A program made the translations under genes and the position numbers. Source: Lachnospiraceae bacterium (GTDB taxonomy: Bacteria > Bacillota > Clostridia > Lachnospirales > Lachnospiraceae). From it: 21,757 nucleotides of DNA. The stretch covers positions 1 to 21,757 of the forward strand of contig SVEW01000019.1 in the NCBI GenBank assembly GCA_015057205.1. The letters run 5' to 3'. Shown here piece by piece: positions 7,494 to 15,862 of this stretch. Under the pieces are notes generated by a model that was not told where the DNA came from, did no database searches, and worked only from the letters and a program-made list of their open reading frames with translations. Position 1 is the stretch's first letter, and every line of letters starts with the position of its first letter.

Positions 7494-9923
7494 TCAACCT
7501 AAAATTACTTCCACGTCCACCGAAGAGCCTTGAGGTGGAATTGGAGCAATCGGAGAGTCTTTTCCGTTAACAAGCAATTTGGCAACGCCCTTTTCAACAT
7601 GGTTTGGATTCTTCACGGTTATGCGGTATAAACAATCGCGATATTTTCGCTCTACCGTGAAACCTTTCATATCGTGTGGAATACAAGGGTCTATGAAAAG
7701 ACCGTCGTAGTCCGGTTTGATTCCTAAAATAGCCTGGGAAAGTGTGGCAAAGGTCCAGGCTGCCGTACCGGTAAGCCAGGAGTTCTTGCCTTCTCCAAAA
7801 GATGGAGCATCTTTACCGGCAATCATTTGGCAATATACGTAAGGTTCTGTCCTGTGGATTTCCGAGATTTCTTCTAAGAAAGCAGGGCAGGTTTTTTTGT
7901 ACAGTTCCATAGCGCGGTCGCCATGTCCCAACATGGTTTCTGCGAAAATAATCCATGGATTATTATGGCAGAAGATACCGGCATTTTCTTTGTAACCCGG
8001 TGGATAGGAACTGATTTCACCAAGGTTTACCTGATAACTTGTGTATGGAGGGTTTAAAAGCACGATTCCGTACTTGGTATCCAAGCGTTCTTTTACGGAT
8101 GAGAGCGCGCGGTTGGCATAACCGTTTTCCACACCAATACCCGCCATAATACACATACCTTGTGGTTCGATGAAGATTTGTCCTTCTTCATTTTCCTGTG
8201 ACCCCACTTTTTGACCAAAAGCGTCATAGGCACGTAAGAACCAATCGCCATCCCATCCGGAGGCAATGACTGCATCGGTCATGGCATGCACGGCATCAAA
8301 AGCTGAATCGGATTCTTCTGTCAATCCCATGTGTTTTAAAATATGGGCATATTCGGTTCCATATTTTACAAACATACCGGCAATAAATACGGATTCCGCA
8401 ACCGGACCTTCGCTTGGACCGGTAATCTGGAAGGATTCCCCGGGCTGTTTTGAAAAACAGTTTAAGTTCAGGCAGTCGTTCCAGTCGGCACGTCCGATAA
8501 GAGGAAGCTTATGAGGACCCAGATTTGCAAGGGTATACTGAAAGCTTCGTCGTAAGTGCTCAAGGAGTGGAGCTGCAAGGGTTGCATCGTTATCGAAATC
8601 AACCAGTTCGTTTAAAATATCGAAATCACCGGTTTCCTTAAGGTAAGCGGATACGGCAGCTATAAGCCACAATGGATCATCGTTGAATCCGCCGCCGATG
8701 TCAGAATTTCCCTTTTTGGTAAGCGGTTGATACTGATGATAGGCACCGCCGTCGCTTTTTTGCGTAGCTGCGATATCCAAAATACGGGTACGCGCCTTCT
8801 GTGGAATCATGTGCACAAAACCAAGTAAATCCTGGCAGGAGTCACGAAATCCCATACCACGACCAATTCCGGACTCAAAGTAGGAGGCGGAACGTGACAT
8901 GTTAAACGTGACCATGCACTGATAAGCATTCCAGATATTAATCATGCGATTAAGACGGTGGTCAGGTGTCTCAACTTTAAAATTATGTAAAAGCTCATCC
9001 CAGAAGGAATGAAGCGCACGTAATCCTTCGTCAAACTGTTCGTCTGTAAGATAGCGATCTGTCAGAGCGTGTGCGTATTTTTTATTTATAACGCCTGGAG
9101 CTGTAAATTTCTCTTCGTAAGGTACTTCAACGTAGCCAAGACCGAAAATGAAAGATTGCTCCTCCTTTGGATTCAATGTTACTTCGATTTCGTGGGCACC
9201 AATTGGCTGCCAACCATGTGCGACGGAATTCTTACAATGTCCTTCCTGTACGGCAAGCGGCATGGAAGGAGAGCCATATAAGCCGATAAATTCATCACGA
9301 ATGGTATCGAATCCTTTTATATCCGCATTGGTATAGAATACTGCATAATGATTACGTCGTTCGCGGTATTCCGTCTTATGGTAAAGAAAGCTTCCTTCTA
9401 CTTCTACTTCACCGGTAGAATAGTTTCGTTGGAAATTCGTAGAGTCATCCACCGCATCCCAAAGGCAGAACTCTACAAAAGAGAAAAGCGTAAGCTTTCT
9501 GGGTTTGTTATCATTATTTTGTAAGGTAATTCTGGTAAGGAGAATGTTATCGTTCTTAGGAACGTACATTTCCTGCCTGGAAGTTACGTTATTCTTGGAG
9601 CCGGTGATTACGGTGTAACCAAGGCCGTGGCGACATTCGTAGTTGTCAAGAGCAGTTTTAACAGGTTGCCAGCCTGGATTCCATACAAGATCTTCATCTT
9701 TGATGTAAAAATGAAAACCATCATTATCAAGGGGTGTATTGTTGTAACGGTAGCGGGTAATACGACGGAGTTTTGCATCTTTATAAAAAGCATAACCGCC
9801 GGCTGTATTAGAAAGCAATGTAAAGAAATCGTCGCTACCAAGATAGTTAATCCATGGCAATGGCGTATCGTATCTTTCGATTACATATTCCCGTTTGGTG
9901 TCATCAAAATGCCCGAATTGCAT
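7494..9923 (-). CDS. cbp: GH94 cellobiose phosphorylase
   Basis: An 809-aa cytoplasmic enzyme that splits cellobiose with inorganic phosphate into glucose 1-phosphate and glucose, saving ATP. The whole length follows characterised clostridial cellobiose phosphorylases: MQFGHFDDTKREYVI start, PLPWINYLG, SNTAGGYAFY, RRITRYRYN, the long QCMVTFNMSRSASYFESGIG block around 335-353, GMGFRDSCQDLLGF, and GRADWNDCLNL with catalytic acid Asp483. KENAGIFCHNN and GKNSWLTGTAAW near the C-terminus are phosphate and substrate-site regions. The start at 9923 is supported by an AGGAGG seven bases upstream and by the family start; a longer in-frame extension to 9995 would cross the promoter and is rejected. It is divergent from the ABC importer operon and probably consumes what that importer brings in. 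Regulated through the AAAACGTTTT palindrome just upstream. Confidence 0.97.
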   Translation of the reverse strand: MQFGHFDDTKREYVIERYDTPLPWINYLGSDDFFTLLSNTAGGYAFYKDAKLRRITRYRYNNTPLDNDGFHFYIKDEDLVWNPGWQPVKTALDNYECRHGLGYTVITGSKNNVTSRQEMYVPKNDNILLTRITLQNNDNKPRKLTLFSFVEFCLWDAVDDSTNFQRNYSTGEVEVEGSFLYHKTEYRERRNHYAVFYTNADIKGFDTIRDEFIGLYGSPSMPLAVQEGHCKNSVAHGWQPIGAHEIEVTLNPKEEQSFIFGLGYVEVPYEEKFTAPGVINKKYAHALTDRYLTDEQFDEGLRALHSFWDELLHNFKVETPDHRLNRMINIWNAYQCMVTFNMSRSASYFESGIGRGMGFRDSCQDLLGFVHMIPQKARTRILDIAATQKSDGGAYHQYQPLTKKGNSDIGGGFNDDPLWLIAAVSAYLKETGDFDILNELVDFDNDATLAAPLLEHLRRSFQYTLANLGPHKLPLIGRADWNDCLNLNCFSKQPGESFQITGPSEGPVAESVFIAGMFVKYGTEYAHILKHMGLTEESDSAFDAVHAMTDAVIASGWDGDWFLRAYDAFGQKVGSQENEEGQIFIEPQGMCIMAGIGVENGYANRALSSVKERLDTKYGIVLLNPPYTSYQVNLGEISSYPPGYKENAGIFCHNNPWIIFAETMLGHGDRAMELYKKTCPAFLEEISEIHRTEPYVYCQMIAGKDAPSFGEGKNSWLTGTAAWTFATLSQAILGIKPDYDGLFIDPCIPHDMKGFTVERKYRDCLYRITVKNPNHVEKGVAKLLVNGKDSPIAPIPPQGSSVDVEVILG

Positions 9924-9940
9924 GAAAACCCTCCTTTCCG

Positions 9941-9950
9941 AAAACGTTTT
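9941..9950. promoter_or_regulatory. LacI-family operator of the phosphorylase gene
   Basis: A perfect 10-bp palindrome AAAACGTTTT with central CG, the usual form of LacI-family sites. It lies between the -10 element and the ribosome binding site of the minus strand phosphorylase gene. The same AAACGTTT core occurs twice in front of the divergent ABC operon, whose last gene encodes a LacI-type protein. CcpA sites have a similar core, so a catabolite-control role is an alternative. Confidence 0.65.
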
Positions 9951-9955
9951 AGTAC

Positions 9956-9995
9956 ATTTTAACATAAGCATACCCCAAAAAAGTCCTTTTTGCAA
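9956..9995 (-). promoter_or_regulatory. Promoter of the cellobiose phosphorylase gene
   Basis: Reading leftwards, TTGCAA (9990-9995) is followed after 17 bases by TATGCT (9967-9972), and 5 bases further by an alternative extended -10, TGtTAAAAT (TAAAAT at 9956-9961). Either places the transcript start at or just before the AAAACGTTTT palindrome at 9941-9950. Which -10 is used cannot be decided. Confidence 0.55.
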
Positions 9996-10021
9996 GGCGA
10001 AATTTAAAATAAATTATATGC

Positions 10022-10050
10022 TTGACAAATGTAATTCAGTATGGTAAAAC
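10022..10050 (+). promoter_or_regulatory. Promoter of the ABC importer operon
   Basis: A consensus -35 TTGACA (10022-10027), a 17-base spacer ending in TGG (an extended -10 TGn), and a -10 TAAAAC (10045-10050). Two operator-like palindromes follow within 40 bases, so binding of a repressor would block initiation or early elongation. Confidence 0.75.
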
Positions 10051-10060
10051 AAAATTAACG

Positions 10061-10090
10061 AAAACGTTTAAGCAAGTTGCGAAACGTTTG
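10061..10090. promoter_or_regulatory. Pair of LacI-family operators before the ABC operon
   Basis: Two AAACGTTT cores, at 10062-10069 and 10082-10089, with centres exactly 20 bp apart, close to two turns of DNA helix. They lie between the -10 element and the AGGAGG ribosome binding site at 10111. The spacing would let two repressor dimers sit on the same face. The likely binder is the LacI-type regulator at 14528-15526; CcpA is an alternative. Confidence 0.65.
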
Positions 10091-10127
10091 GTAATTTTTA
10101 ACAATGTATTAGGAGGTGCAGTTTTAC

Positions 10128-11462
10128 ATGATGAAAATGAAGAAGTTAATGAGCGGCGTGCTCGCTGCAACTATGGTGCTTTCCGTAGCACTTACAGGAT
10201 GCGGTAATGAAAAGAGTTCTGCAAAGCAGAATAAGGCAGAAGGTAAAGTATTCCACATTATGGCATGGAACGAAGAGTTCAAGGGATTCTTCGAATCCTA
10301 TTTTGCAAAGAAACATAGTAACGGGGACTACTATGTTGGGGATGCAAAGGTTGTTTGGACCATTGTTCCAAACGAAAACGGTGCATATCAGGATGCACTT
10401 GACAGAGCACTTTTGAATCAGGAAAATGCGAAGGATGATGATAAAGTGGATATGTTCTTAGCAGAAGCAGATTACATTGCTAAATACGTAAAATCTGATG
10501 CAACCATGGATATTTCTAAGATTGGTGTAACTGATTTTTCTAATACGTATAAATATACCGTAGAAGCTGCAACCGATGACAACGGTGTTGTAAAAGGAAC
10601 TTCCTTCCAGTGCTGTCCTGCAGGCGTTATCTATCGTAGATCAATTGCAAAGGATGTGCTTGGAACCGATGATCCGGAAGAAGTACAGAGCAAGATTGAT
10701 TCCTGGGACAAATTCAATTCCGTTGCAAAAGAGTGTAAGGATAAAGGTTATTACATGACCGCTTCCGATGGAGAAACATATCGTACATTCTCTAACAACA
10801 AAGAGGCTGCATGGGTAGATAAGGATAACAACCTTGTAATTGATCCGGCAGTACAGAAATGGATGGATCAGGCTGATATGTTTGCAAAGAATGAGTATAC
10901 CATCCTCAATGATGTCTGGGGCGAGGAAAAGCAGCAGCAGATGTTAGATAGTGGTAAGACAATGTGCTTCTTTGGACCAGCTTGGTACTATAACTTCTGT
11001 ATGGGTAACGCAATGGATACCTGTAAAGGTGACTGGGGATTATGTCCTGGACCACAGAGCTATTTCTGGGGTGGTACATGGTTACTTGCAGCTACCGGTA
11101 CCGATAATGAGAAGGCTGTAGCAAAGACTATGAATGCATTCATTAATGATGAGAAGATTTGCTCCAACATGGTAGAGAAGAATCAGCAGTTCGTTAACAA
11201 CCAGAAGATTAACGAGAAATTTGCTGCAGATCCGGATTATGGTAACGAATTCCTTGGCGGACAGAATGATACAGCTTTATTCGTAGAGCTTGCTAAGGAC
11301 ATTAAGTTCCAGAATACTTCCAAATATGACCAGCTTTGTAATGAAGGAATCCAGCAGTACTACAGAGAGTACTTGAAGGGTAAAGTTACCAAGGAACAGG
11401 CATTAGAGAACTTCCGCAAGTTCATTAAGGAAAAATATCCTAACGTAAATGTAGACAAATAA
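10128..11462 (+). CDS. ABC transporter sugar-binding lipoprotein (CUT1 type)
   Basis: A 444-aa extracytoplasmic solute-binding protein. The N-terminus has basic residues, a hydrophobic stretch and the lipobox LTGC with lipidated Cys25, followed by a charged linker. The mature part has the two-lobe pattern of family 1 binding proteins: FHIMAWNEEFKGF near the start, aromatic residues likely to stack on sugar (FFGPAWYYNF, SYFWGGTWLL), and a C-terminal helical region. The ATG at 10128 is chosen because AGGAGG at 10111-10116 lies 11 bases upstream; ATG 10131 is also possible, while the GTG at 10116 overlaps the ribosome binding site. As first gene of an importer operon divergent from cellobiose phosphorylase, it probably captures cellobiose or short cellodextrins. 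Substrate is inferred from context. Confidence 0.92.
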   Translation: MMKMKKLMSGVLAATMVLSVALTGCGNEKSSAKQNKAEGKVFHIMAWNEEFKGFFESYFAKKHSNGDYYVGDAKVVWTIVPNENGAYQDALDRALLNQENAKDDDKVDMFLAEADYIAKYVKSDATMDISKIGVTDFSNTYKYTVEAATDDNGVVKGTSFQCCPAGVIYRRSIAKDVLGTDDPEEVQSKIDSWDKFNSVAKECKDKGYYMTASDGETYRTFSNNKEAAWVDKDNNLVIDPAVQKWMDQADMFAKNEYTILNDVWGEEKQQQMLDSGKTMCFFGPAWYYNFCMGNAMDTCKGDWGLCPGPQSYFWGGTWLLAATGTDNEKAVAKTMNAFINDEKICSNMVEKNQQFVNNQKINEKFAADPDYGNEFLGGQNDTALFVELAKDIKFQNTSKYDQLCNEGIQQYYREYLKGKVTKEQALENFRKFIKEKYPNVNVDK

Positions 11463-11473
11463 TATGCTTTAAC

Positions 11474-11513
11474 TACGAAAACTGTGGCTGGATATCCTGT
11501 CACAGTTTTCGTA
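11474..11513 (+). promoter_or_regulatory. Intercistronic stem-loop after the binding-protein gene
   Basis: A perfect 13-bp inverted repeat, TACGAAAACTGTG with CACAGTTTTCGTA, around a 14-nt loop. It lies 11 bases after the binding-protein stop and is not followed by a T-run, so it is not a full terminator. Its position matches hairpins that protect the binding-protein mRNA from 3' decay, or partly stop transcription, so that the binding protein is made in excess of the permeases. Confidence 0.7.
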
Positions 11514-11550
11514 ATAATAAGACCGAAAAAAGATTAAAAGGGTGAACGAT

Positions 11551-12483
11551 ATGAAAAATAATAAACCCAAAGGTAAATCCGTAAGTTACGCTAAGTGGGG
11601 ATATATCTTCATAATACCATTCTTCCTGGTGTACTTTGTTTTTACTTTTTATCCGCAAATATTAACCATTTATAACAGCTTTTTCGAAAATTATCGAGAT
11701 GGTCTTACACAGATTGGTCCGAAATTTGTAGGACTGGATAATTACAAAGCGCTTCTAACTCCATCGGACCAGGGAACAATTGATATTGTTAAGTATTTTG
11801 GCAATACCATTATCATGTGGATTATGGGAGCCGTTCCGCAGTTTGTGTTTGCGCTTTTGTTAGCGGTATTTTTTACAAATACAAGACTGAATATCAAAGG
11901 ACAGCGCATTATGAAAACGGTTATTTACATGCCGAATTTAATTATGGCATCGGCTTTTTCCATGCTTTTTTACACGCTGTTCTCTAATGTAGGACCAATC
12001 AAACCGTTACTTGTACATATGGGGATTCTGGATAAGACCTTCGATTTCTTCTTCGTGACGATTTCGGTCAGAGGGCTGGTTGCATTGTTGAACTTCCTGA
12101 TGTGGTTCGGTAACACCACCATTCTTTTGATGGCGGGTATTCAGTCCATTGATGAGAGCCTGTTTGAGTCGGCGAGAATCGATGGTGCATCCAGTACAAG
12201 GGTTTTCTTTAATATAACGATGCCACTTCTTAAACCAATTTTTGTATATACCTTTATTACATCAATGATTGGCGGATTACAGATGTTTGATGTCCCGAGT
12301 GTCTTGACCAACGCGAAAGGAACGCCGGATAGAACGGTTATGACGGTCATTATGTACCTGAATAATTATCTTGGCGGTTCTAATAACTATGGTATGGCAG
12401 GTGCGATTTCCGTTATTCTGTTTATCGTGACAGCGATTCTTAGTGTTATAGTGTTTAAGACCATTGACAGGGATAAGGATTAA
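11551..12483 (+). CDS. ABC sugar permease, MalF-type
   Basis: A 310-aa membrane protein with about six membrane segments, starting with a hydrophobic helix around residues 16-37. The EAA loop that docks on the ATPase is at about 203-228 (ESARIDGASSTRVFF, then MPLLKP). The ATG at 11551 is chosen over the in-frame GTG at 11542, which belongs to the AAAGGGTG ribosome binding site. It pairs with the next gene to form the membrane channel of a CUT1 importer. It follows the intercistronic hairpin and is 11 bases before the second permease. Confidence 0.93.
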   Translation: MKNNKPKGKSVSYAKWGYIFIIPFFLVYFVFTFYPQILTIYNSFFENYRDGLTQIGPKFVGLDNYKALLTPSDQGTIDIVKYFGNTIIMWIMGAVPQFVFALLLAVFFTNTRLNIKGQRIMKTVIYMPNLIMASAFSMLFYTLFSNVGPIKPLLVHMGILDKTFDFFFVTISVRGLVALLNFLMWFGNTTILLMAGIQSIDESLFESARIDGASSTRVFFNITMPLLKPIFVYTFITSMIGGLQMFDVPSVLTNAKGTPDRTVMTVIMYLNNYLGGSNNYGMAGAISVILFIVTAILSVIVFKTIDRDKD

Positions 12484-12494
12484 GGAGGTGCGGC

Positions 12495-13355
12495 ATGGAT
12501 AAGAAAAATAAAAGAGCAAGCATGCAGCTTGCGGCAGTGCGAGCATTGGTATATACCATTATTATATTCCTTTGCTTCTTGTGCCTGTTCTTTTTTGTGA
12601 TGCTTTTTGTAAATGCATCAAGAACCAACAATCAGTTGCAAAGAGGGTTTACGTTGATTCCGGGTGGGCACTTTTTCTATAATATGAAGAATGCCTTTAC
12701 GGACAGTTCCATACAGATTCCGCAGGGTATGATTAACAGCTTTATCGTTGCAGCGGGAGCAGCTGTTTTTACCACCTACTTCTCTGCATTGACCGCATAC
12801 GGAATTTATGTCTATGATTTTAAATTAAAAAAATTGGCATATACCTTTATCATTGCTGTTATGATGATTCCGAGTCAGGTATCTGCAGTCGGCTTTGTGC
12901 AGTTGGCTTATAAATACGGATTGAACAATAAACTTTGGCTACTCATTGTTCCGTCGATTGCTGCACCGGCAGTATTTTTCTATATGTATCAGTATTTAAA
13001 GGCGACATTGCCTCTTGATATTGTGGAGGCCTCTAGAATAGATGGCTCCAGCGAATTTGCGACATTTAACAGAATAGTGTTACCGATTATGAAGCCTGCC
13101 ATGGCTGTGCAGATGATTTTTTCTTTCGTGGCAGCGTGGAACAATTACTTTTTACCGGCATTATTGTTGACAAGACCGGAAAAGAAGACGGTTCCAATCA
13201 TGATTGCACAGCTTCGAAGTGCAGACTATTCGAAGTTTGATATGGGAAAAGTATACATGTTTATTTTACTGGCGATTTTACCGGTAATTGTGGTATACGT
13301 TTTCTTGTCAAAGTCCATTATTAAGGGCGTTACCAGCGGTAGTGTGAAAGGATAG
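12495..13355 (+). CDS. ABC sugar permease, MalG-type
   Basis: A 286-aa membrane protein with about six membrane segments, the first at about 17-40. The EAA loop is at 178-200 (EASRIDGSSEFATFNRIVLP). A long extracytoplasmic stretch follows the first helix and a short positively charged tail ends the protein, as in MalG homologues. AAGGAGGTG precedes the ATG. It forms the second half of the channel with the upstream permease, and the ATPase gene starts nine bases after its stop. Confidence 0.94.
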   Translation: MDKKNKRASMQLAAVRALVYTIIIFLCFLCLFFFVMLFVNASRTNNQLQRGFTLIPGGHFFYNMKNAFTDSSIQIPQGMINSFIVAAGAAVFTTYFSALTAYGIYVYDFKLKKLAYTFIIAVMMIPSQVSAVGFVQLAYKYGLNNKLWLLIVPSIAAPAVFFYMYQYLKATLPLDIVEASRIDGSSEFATFNRIVLPIMKPAMAVQMIFSFVAAWNNYFLPALLLTRPEKKTVPIMIAQLRSADYSKFDMGKVYMFILLAILPVIVVYVFLSKSIIKGVTSGSVKG

Positions 13356-13363
13356 GTGAAAAA

Positions 13364-14509
13364 ATGGCTGAAGTTCGTTTGAAGGATGTAATGAAAATAT
13401 ATCCTCCGGTTGATAAAGATAAACATAATACAAAGCATTTGGAGGTTACGGAAAAGGGTGTCGTAGCCGTCCAGCAGTTTAATATTGACATTCAGGATAA
13501 GGAATTTATCGTTTTGGTAGGTCCTTCCGGATGTGGTAAAACCACAACCTTGCGAATGATTGCGGGGCTGGAAGAAATTTCAGAAGGAGAGTTATACATT
13601 GACGGTGAGCTGATGAATGCAGTGGCACCGAAGGACAGAGATATTGCTATGGTATTCCAAAGCTATGCCCTGTATCCTCATATGTCGGTGTTTGACAATA
13701 TGGCATATTCCTTAAAAATAAAGCATGTGCCAAAGGATGAAATTAGAAGAAGGGTAGAAGAGGCGGCTGAGATTTTGGATATTACCAAGTATCTGGATAG
13801 AAAGCCAAAAGCACTTTCCGGCGGACAAAGACAACGTGTGGCGATTGGGCGTGCCATAGTTCGTAATCCGAAAGTTTTGCTTATGGATGAGCCGTTGTCC
13901 AATTTGGATGCAAAGCTTCGTAACCAGATGAGAGCTGAGCTTTTGAAATTACAAAATAGAATTCAGACCACCATTGTATATGTTACCCATGATCAGGTGG
14001 AGGCTATGACATTGGGCGATCGAATTGTGGTTATGAAAGATGCCTTTGTTCAGCAGATTGGAACACCGCAGGAAGTGTTTAATCACCCGGCCAATACCTT
14101 TGTAGCCGGATTTATCGGAACACCACAGATGAATTTTTTTGATGGTGAACTTATTCGCAATGGAAATGATTATAGTGTTCAATATAAGGATTATGTGGTA
14201 AGATTAAGCGAGAGTAAGGCTAAGAGACTTGCAGAGAACCATGTGGAGTCGCAGAGTATAACGTTTGGCGTGCGTCCGGATCAGATGTGCGTAGGAGATG
14301 AAGGCTTGGATGCAGTGGTTGAAGTATCTGAGATGATGGGTACTTCCAGTCATTTGCATGCAAAGCTTGACGGAAAGGATGTTATTGTTATTGTACCGAC
14401 CAACGGAGATGATGCATCTGAAATGAAAAACATCAAGCTTTCATTTAGTGGTAAAATGGTTCATGTATTTTCCAAGGAGGATGGCCGAAACCTGGAAATT
14501 AGTAAGTAG
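13364..14509 (+). CDS. ABC sugar importer ATPase (MsmX/UgpC/MalK type)
   Basis: A 381-aa cytoplasmic ATPase that powers the two permeases. Walker A is GPSGCGKTT at 53-61, the Q-loop FQSYALYPHMSV is near 98-109, the signature LSGGQRQR is at 151-158, Walker B VLLMDEP is at 171-177 and the switch histidine is His209 in VTHD. The C-terminal 130 residues form the OB-like regulatory domain of the MalK group (GVRPDQM, FVAGFIGTPQMNFF). About 15 extra residues (around 17-31) lie before the first Walker region compared with MalK. Many Gram-positive bacteria use one shared MsmX ATPase for several sugar importers; here it is encoded with its permeases, so it may be dedicated or may also serve other systems. 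Confidence 0.96.
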   Translation: MAEVRLKDVMKIYPPVDKDKHNTKHLEVTEKGVVAVQQFNIDIQDKEFIVLVGPSGCGKTTTLRMIAGLEEISEGELYIDGELMNAVAPKDRDIAMVFQSYALYPHMSVFDNMAYSLKIKHVPKDEIRRRVEEAAEILDITKYLDRKPKALSGGQRQRVAIGRAIVRNPKVLLMDEPLSNLDAKLRNQMRAELLKLQNRIQTTIVYVTHDQVEAMTLGDRIVVMKDAFVQQIGTPQEVFNHPANTFVAGFIGTPQMNFFDGELIRNGNDYSVQYKDYVVRLSESKAKRLAENHVESQSITFGVRPDQMCVGDEGLDAVVEVSEMMGTSSHLHAKLDGKDVIVIVPTNGDDASEMKNIKLSFSGKMVHVFSKEDGRNLEISK

Positions 14510-14527
14510 AATTGCTAGGGAGGCAAT

Positions 14528-15526
14528 ATGGTATCGATTAAAGAAGTAGCAAAGACATGTGGCGTTTCGCCGGCTACCGTATCAAAAGCGTTAAATGATC
14601 GCGATGATGTAAGTAAAGCAACAAAAGATAGTATTAAGAAAGTTGCGGCGGAATTGGGATATTTTGCTAATCCGTCCGCCAGAGCTTTAAAAACCAATCG
14701 CACCTATAAAATTGGATTGCTGTATGCGGGTGCAGCTCCCGGATTGACCCATGAATACTTCTCGATTATTTTGGAGAATTTCAAGTCTGCGGTAGAAGAG
14801 AAGGGCTATGATATTACTTTCGTAAACCGTGGAATCGAGGGGCAGGGCGGAACCTATTTGGAGCATTGCCAATACCGGCGATTTGATGGTGTTGCGGTGA
14901 TTACCGCGGATTATAATGATCCGGAGGTGATTCGACTTTGCAATGCGAATCTTCCGGTGGTAACGATTGATTATGTGTTTGAAAATTGTCCACCCATCGT
15001 TGCGGATAACACTATGGGAATGCGTATCCTTACAGAATATGCCATTGAGAAAGGGCATAAGGATATTGTATTTATTCATGGTAATGATACAGAGGTTACA
15101 AGAAGCCGTATTATGGGATTTACCATGGCTATGAAAGAGCATGGTCTGACGGTGGATGATAATAATCTTATAGAAGGTTCCTATCATGATGCGGACCGTT
15201 GCTATGAGATTACGAAGCAGATTTTAAAAAGAAAAAAGCGTCCGACGTTGATTATTTTTCCGGATGACTACTCATACCTCGGAGGATATCGAGCGATTCA
15301 TGCGGCAAAGTTGAGTATTCCGGGCGATATCAGTGTAATTGGTTACGATAATATTGCCATGTCTTCTGTGTTTGGATTGACAACATTTGACCAGGATGCG
15401 GCGTCTATTGGAAGACTGGCGGTTGAGAAGTTGCTTCATATCATTGAGAACCCGGATAGCTACAAGGAACATTGTGTTGTCATGGGAAAAATGGTTGAGC
15501 GAGACACGGTGAGAGATATTACTTAG
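14528..15526 (+). CDS. LacI-family transcriptional regulator
   Basis: A 332-aa repressor-type protein. Residues 1-25 form the LacI helix-turn-helix (VSIKEVAKTCGVSPATVSKALND), followed by the hinge helix NPSARALKTNRT. Residues 60-332 are a periplasmic-binding-protein-like sensor with the family motifs DGVAVIT, VVTIDY, IVFIHG, SRIMGF, ISVIGYDN and TTFDQD. It is the last gene of the importer operon, 18 bases after the ATPase gene with GGGAGGC as ribosome binding site. The three AAACGTTT palindromes in the divergent control region, at both transcript starts, are its probable targets, giving autoregulation and joint induction of importer and phosphorylase by cellobiose or a product. The inducer is inferred from context. 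Confidence 0.94.
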   Translation: MVSIKEVAKTCGVSPATVSKALNDRDDVSKATKDSIKKVAAELGYFANPSARALKTNRTYKIGLLYAGAAPGLTHEYFSIILENFKSAVEEKGYDITFVNRGIEGQGGTYLEHCQYRRFDGVAVITADYNDPEVIRLCNANLPVVTIDYVFENCPPIVADNTMGMRILTEYAIEKGHKDIVFIHGNDTEVTRSRIMGFTMAMKEHGLTVDDNNLIEGSYHDADRCYEITKQILKRKKRPTLIIFPDDYSYLGGYRAIHAAKLSIPGDISVIGYDNIAMSSVFGLTTFDQDAASIGRLAVEKLLHIIENPDSYKEHCVVMGKMVERDTVRDIT

Positions 15527-15547
15527 TAATAAAGCAACATAAGGTTC

Positions 15548-15573
15548 GAGGGCGCGGAAAGCGCCCTCTTTTT
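15548..15573 (+). terminator. Terminator of the ABC importer/LacI operon
   Basis: A perfect 8-bp GC-rich stem (GAGGGCGC with GCGCCCTC) around a GGAAA loop, followed by five T. It lies 22 bases after the regulator stop. Confidence 0.94.
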
Positions 15574-15585
15574 GTATAACGACGA

Positions 15586-15707
15586 GCCTAAGTCCCACCT
15601 GCAAGCTCGCTTGCGAGGGGGGGCTTAGGCGACTGTAGAACACCGAAAGGCTTTGCCTTGAGGTGTGAAATAGAGTTGAAATCGAGTAGGAGTCAGCCTA
15701 CTCGATT
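15586..15707. repeat. Run of three hairpins in the non-coding stretch after the LacI terminator
   Basis: The stretch 15574-15862 has no gene. Its first part holds three separate inverted repeats. At 15586-15630, GCCTAAG pairs with CTTAGGC and encloses a GCAAGC/GCTTGC hairpin. At 15641-15665, CACC/GGTG encloses AAGGC/GCCTT with a TTT loop. At 15680-15707, AATCGAGTAGG pairs perfectly over 11 bp with CCTACTCGATT around a 6-nt loop. None is followed by a long T-run. They lie downstream of the minus strand nuclease-like gene and may be part of its 3' untranslated RNA, a separate small RNA, or a mobile repeat. Confidence 0.6.
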
Positions 15708-15744
15708 GTTTGCGCGCCGGGAGGCTTGCTCTCAAGGGGCGGTG

Positions 15745-15833
15745 TTCGGCCAATAAGGGAAAAAAAGTAATTTGGCCGAGGGTCAATGCAGTAGGAGGCG
15801 GTCAAAGACGCGCAAGGCGTTAAATAGGCCGAA
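15745..15833. repeat. Diverged single copy of the GGCCGA hairpin element
   Basis: This 89-nt segment matches the core unit of the tandem array at 16886-17219 in order and spacing. Arm 1 is TTCGGCC (15745-15751), then an A-rich stretch with seven A, arm 2 TTTGGCCG (15771-15778), arm 3 CGGTCAAA (15799-15806), then AAGGCG and arm 4 ATAGGCCGAA ending at 15833. Arm 1 can pair with arm 4 and arm 2 with arm 3 (one G-U pair). It is in the same orientation as the array copies, so the nuclease-like gene lies between direct copies. A further GACGCGC/GCGCGTC inverted repeat (15807-15813 with 15847-15853) surrounds arm 4. Confidence 0.75.
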
Positions 15834-15862
15834 CTTTGGCGTAAAAGCGCGTCCTCAAAATT

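Noticed and set aside
9924..9995. Longer N-terminus for the cellobiose phosphorylase starting at 9995
   Set aside because: The extension crosses the likely promoter and operator, while AGGAGG is correctly placed for the start at 9923, which matches the family start.
10022..10207. A 61-codon + strand open frame over the importer promoter
   Set aside because: It begins inside the -35 element and overlaps the binding-protein gene in another frame.
14687..15187. A 166-codon minus strand open frame opposite the LacI gene
   Set aside because: The + strand LacI protein is well recognised over its whole length; the opposite frame has no recognisable domain.
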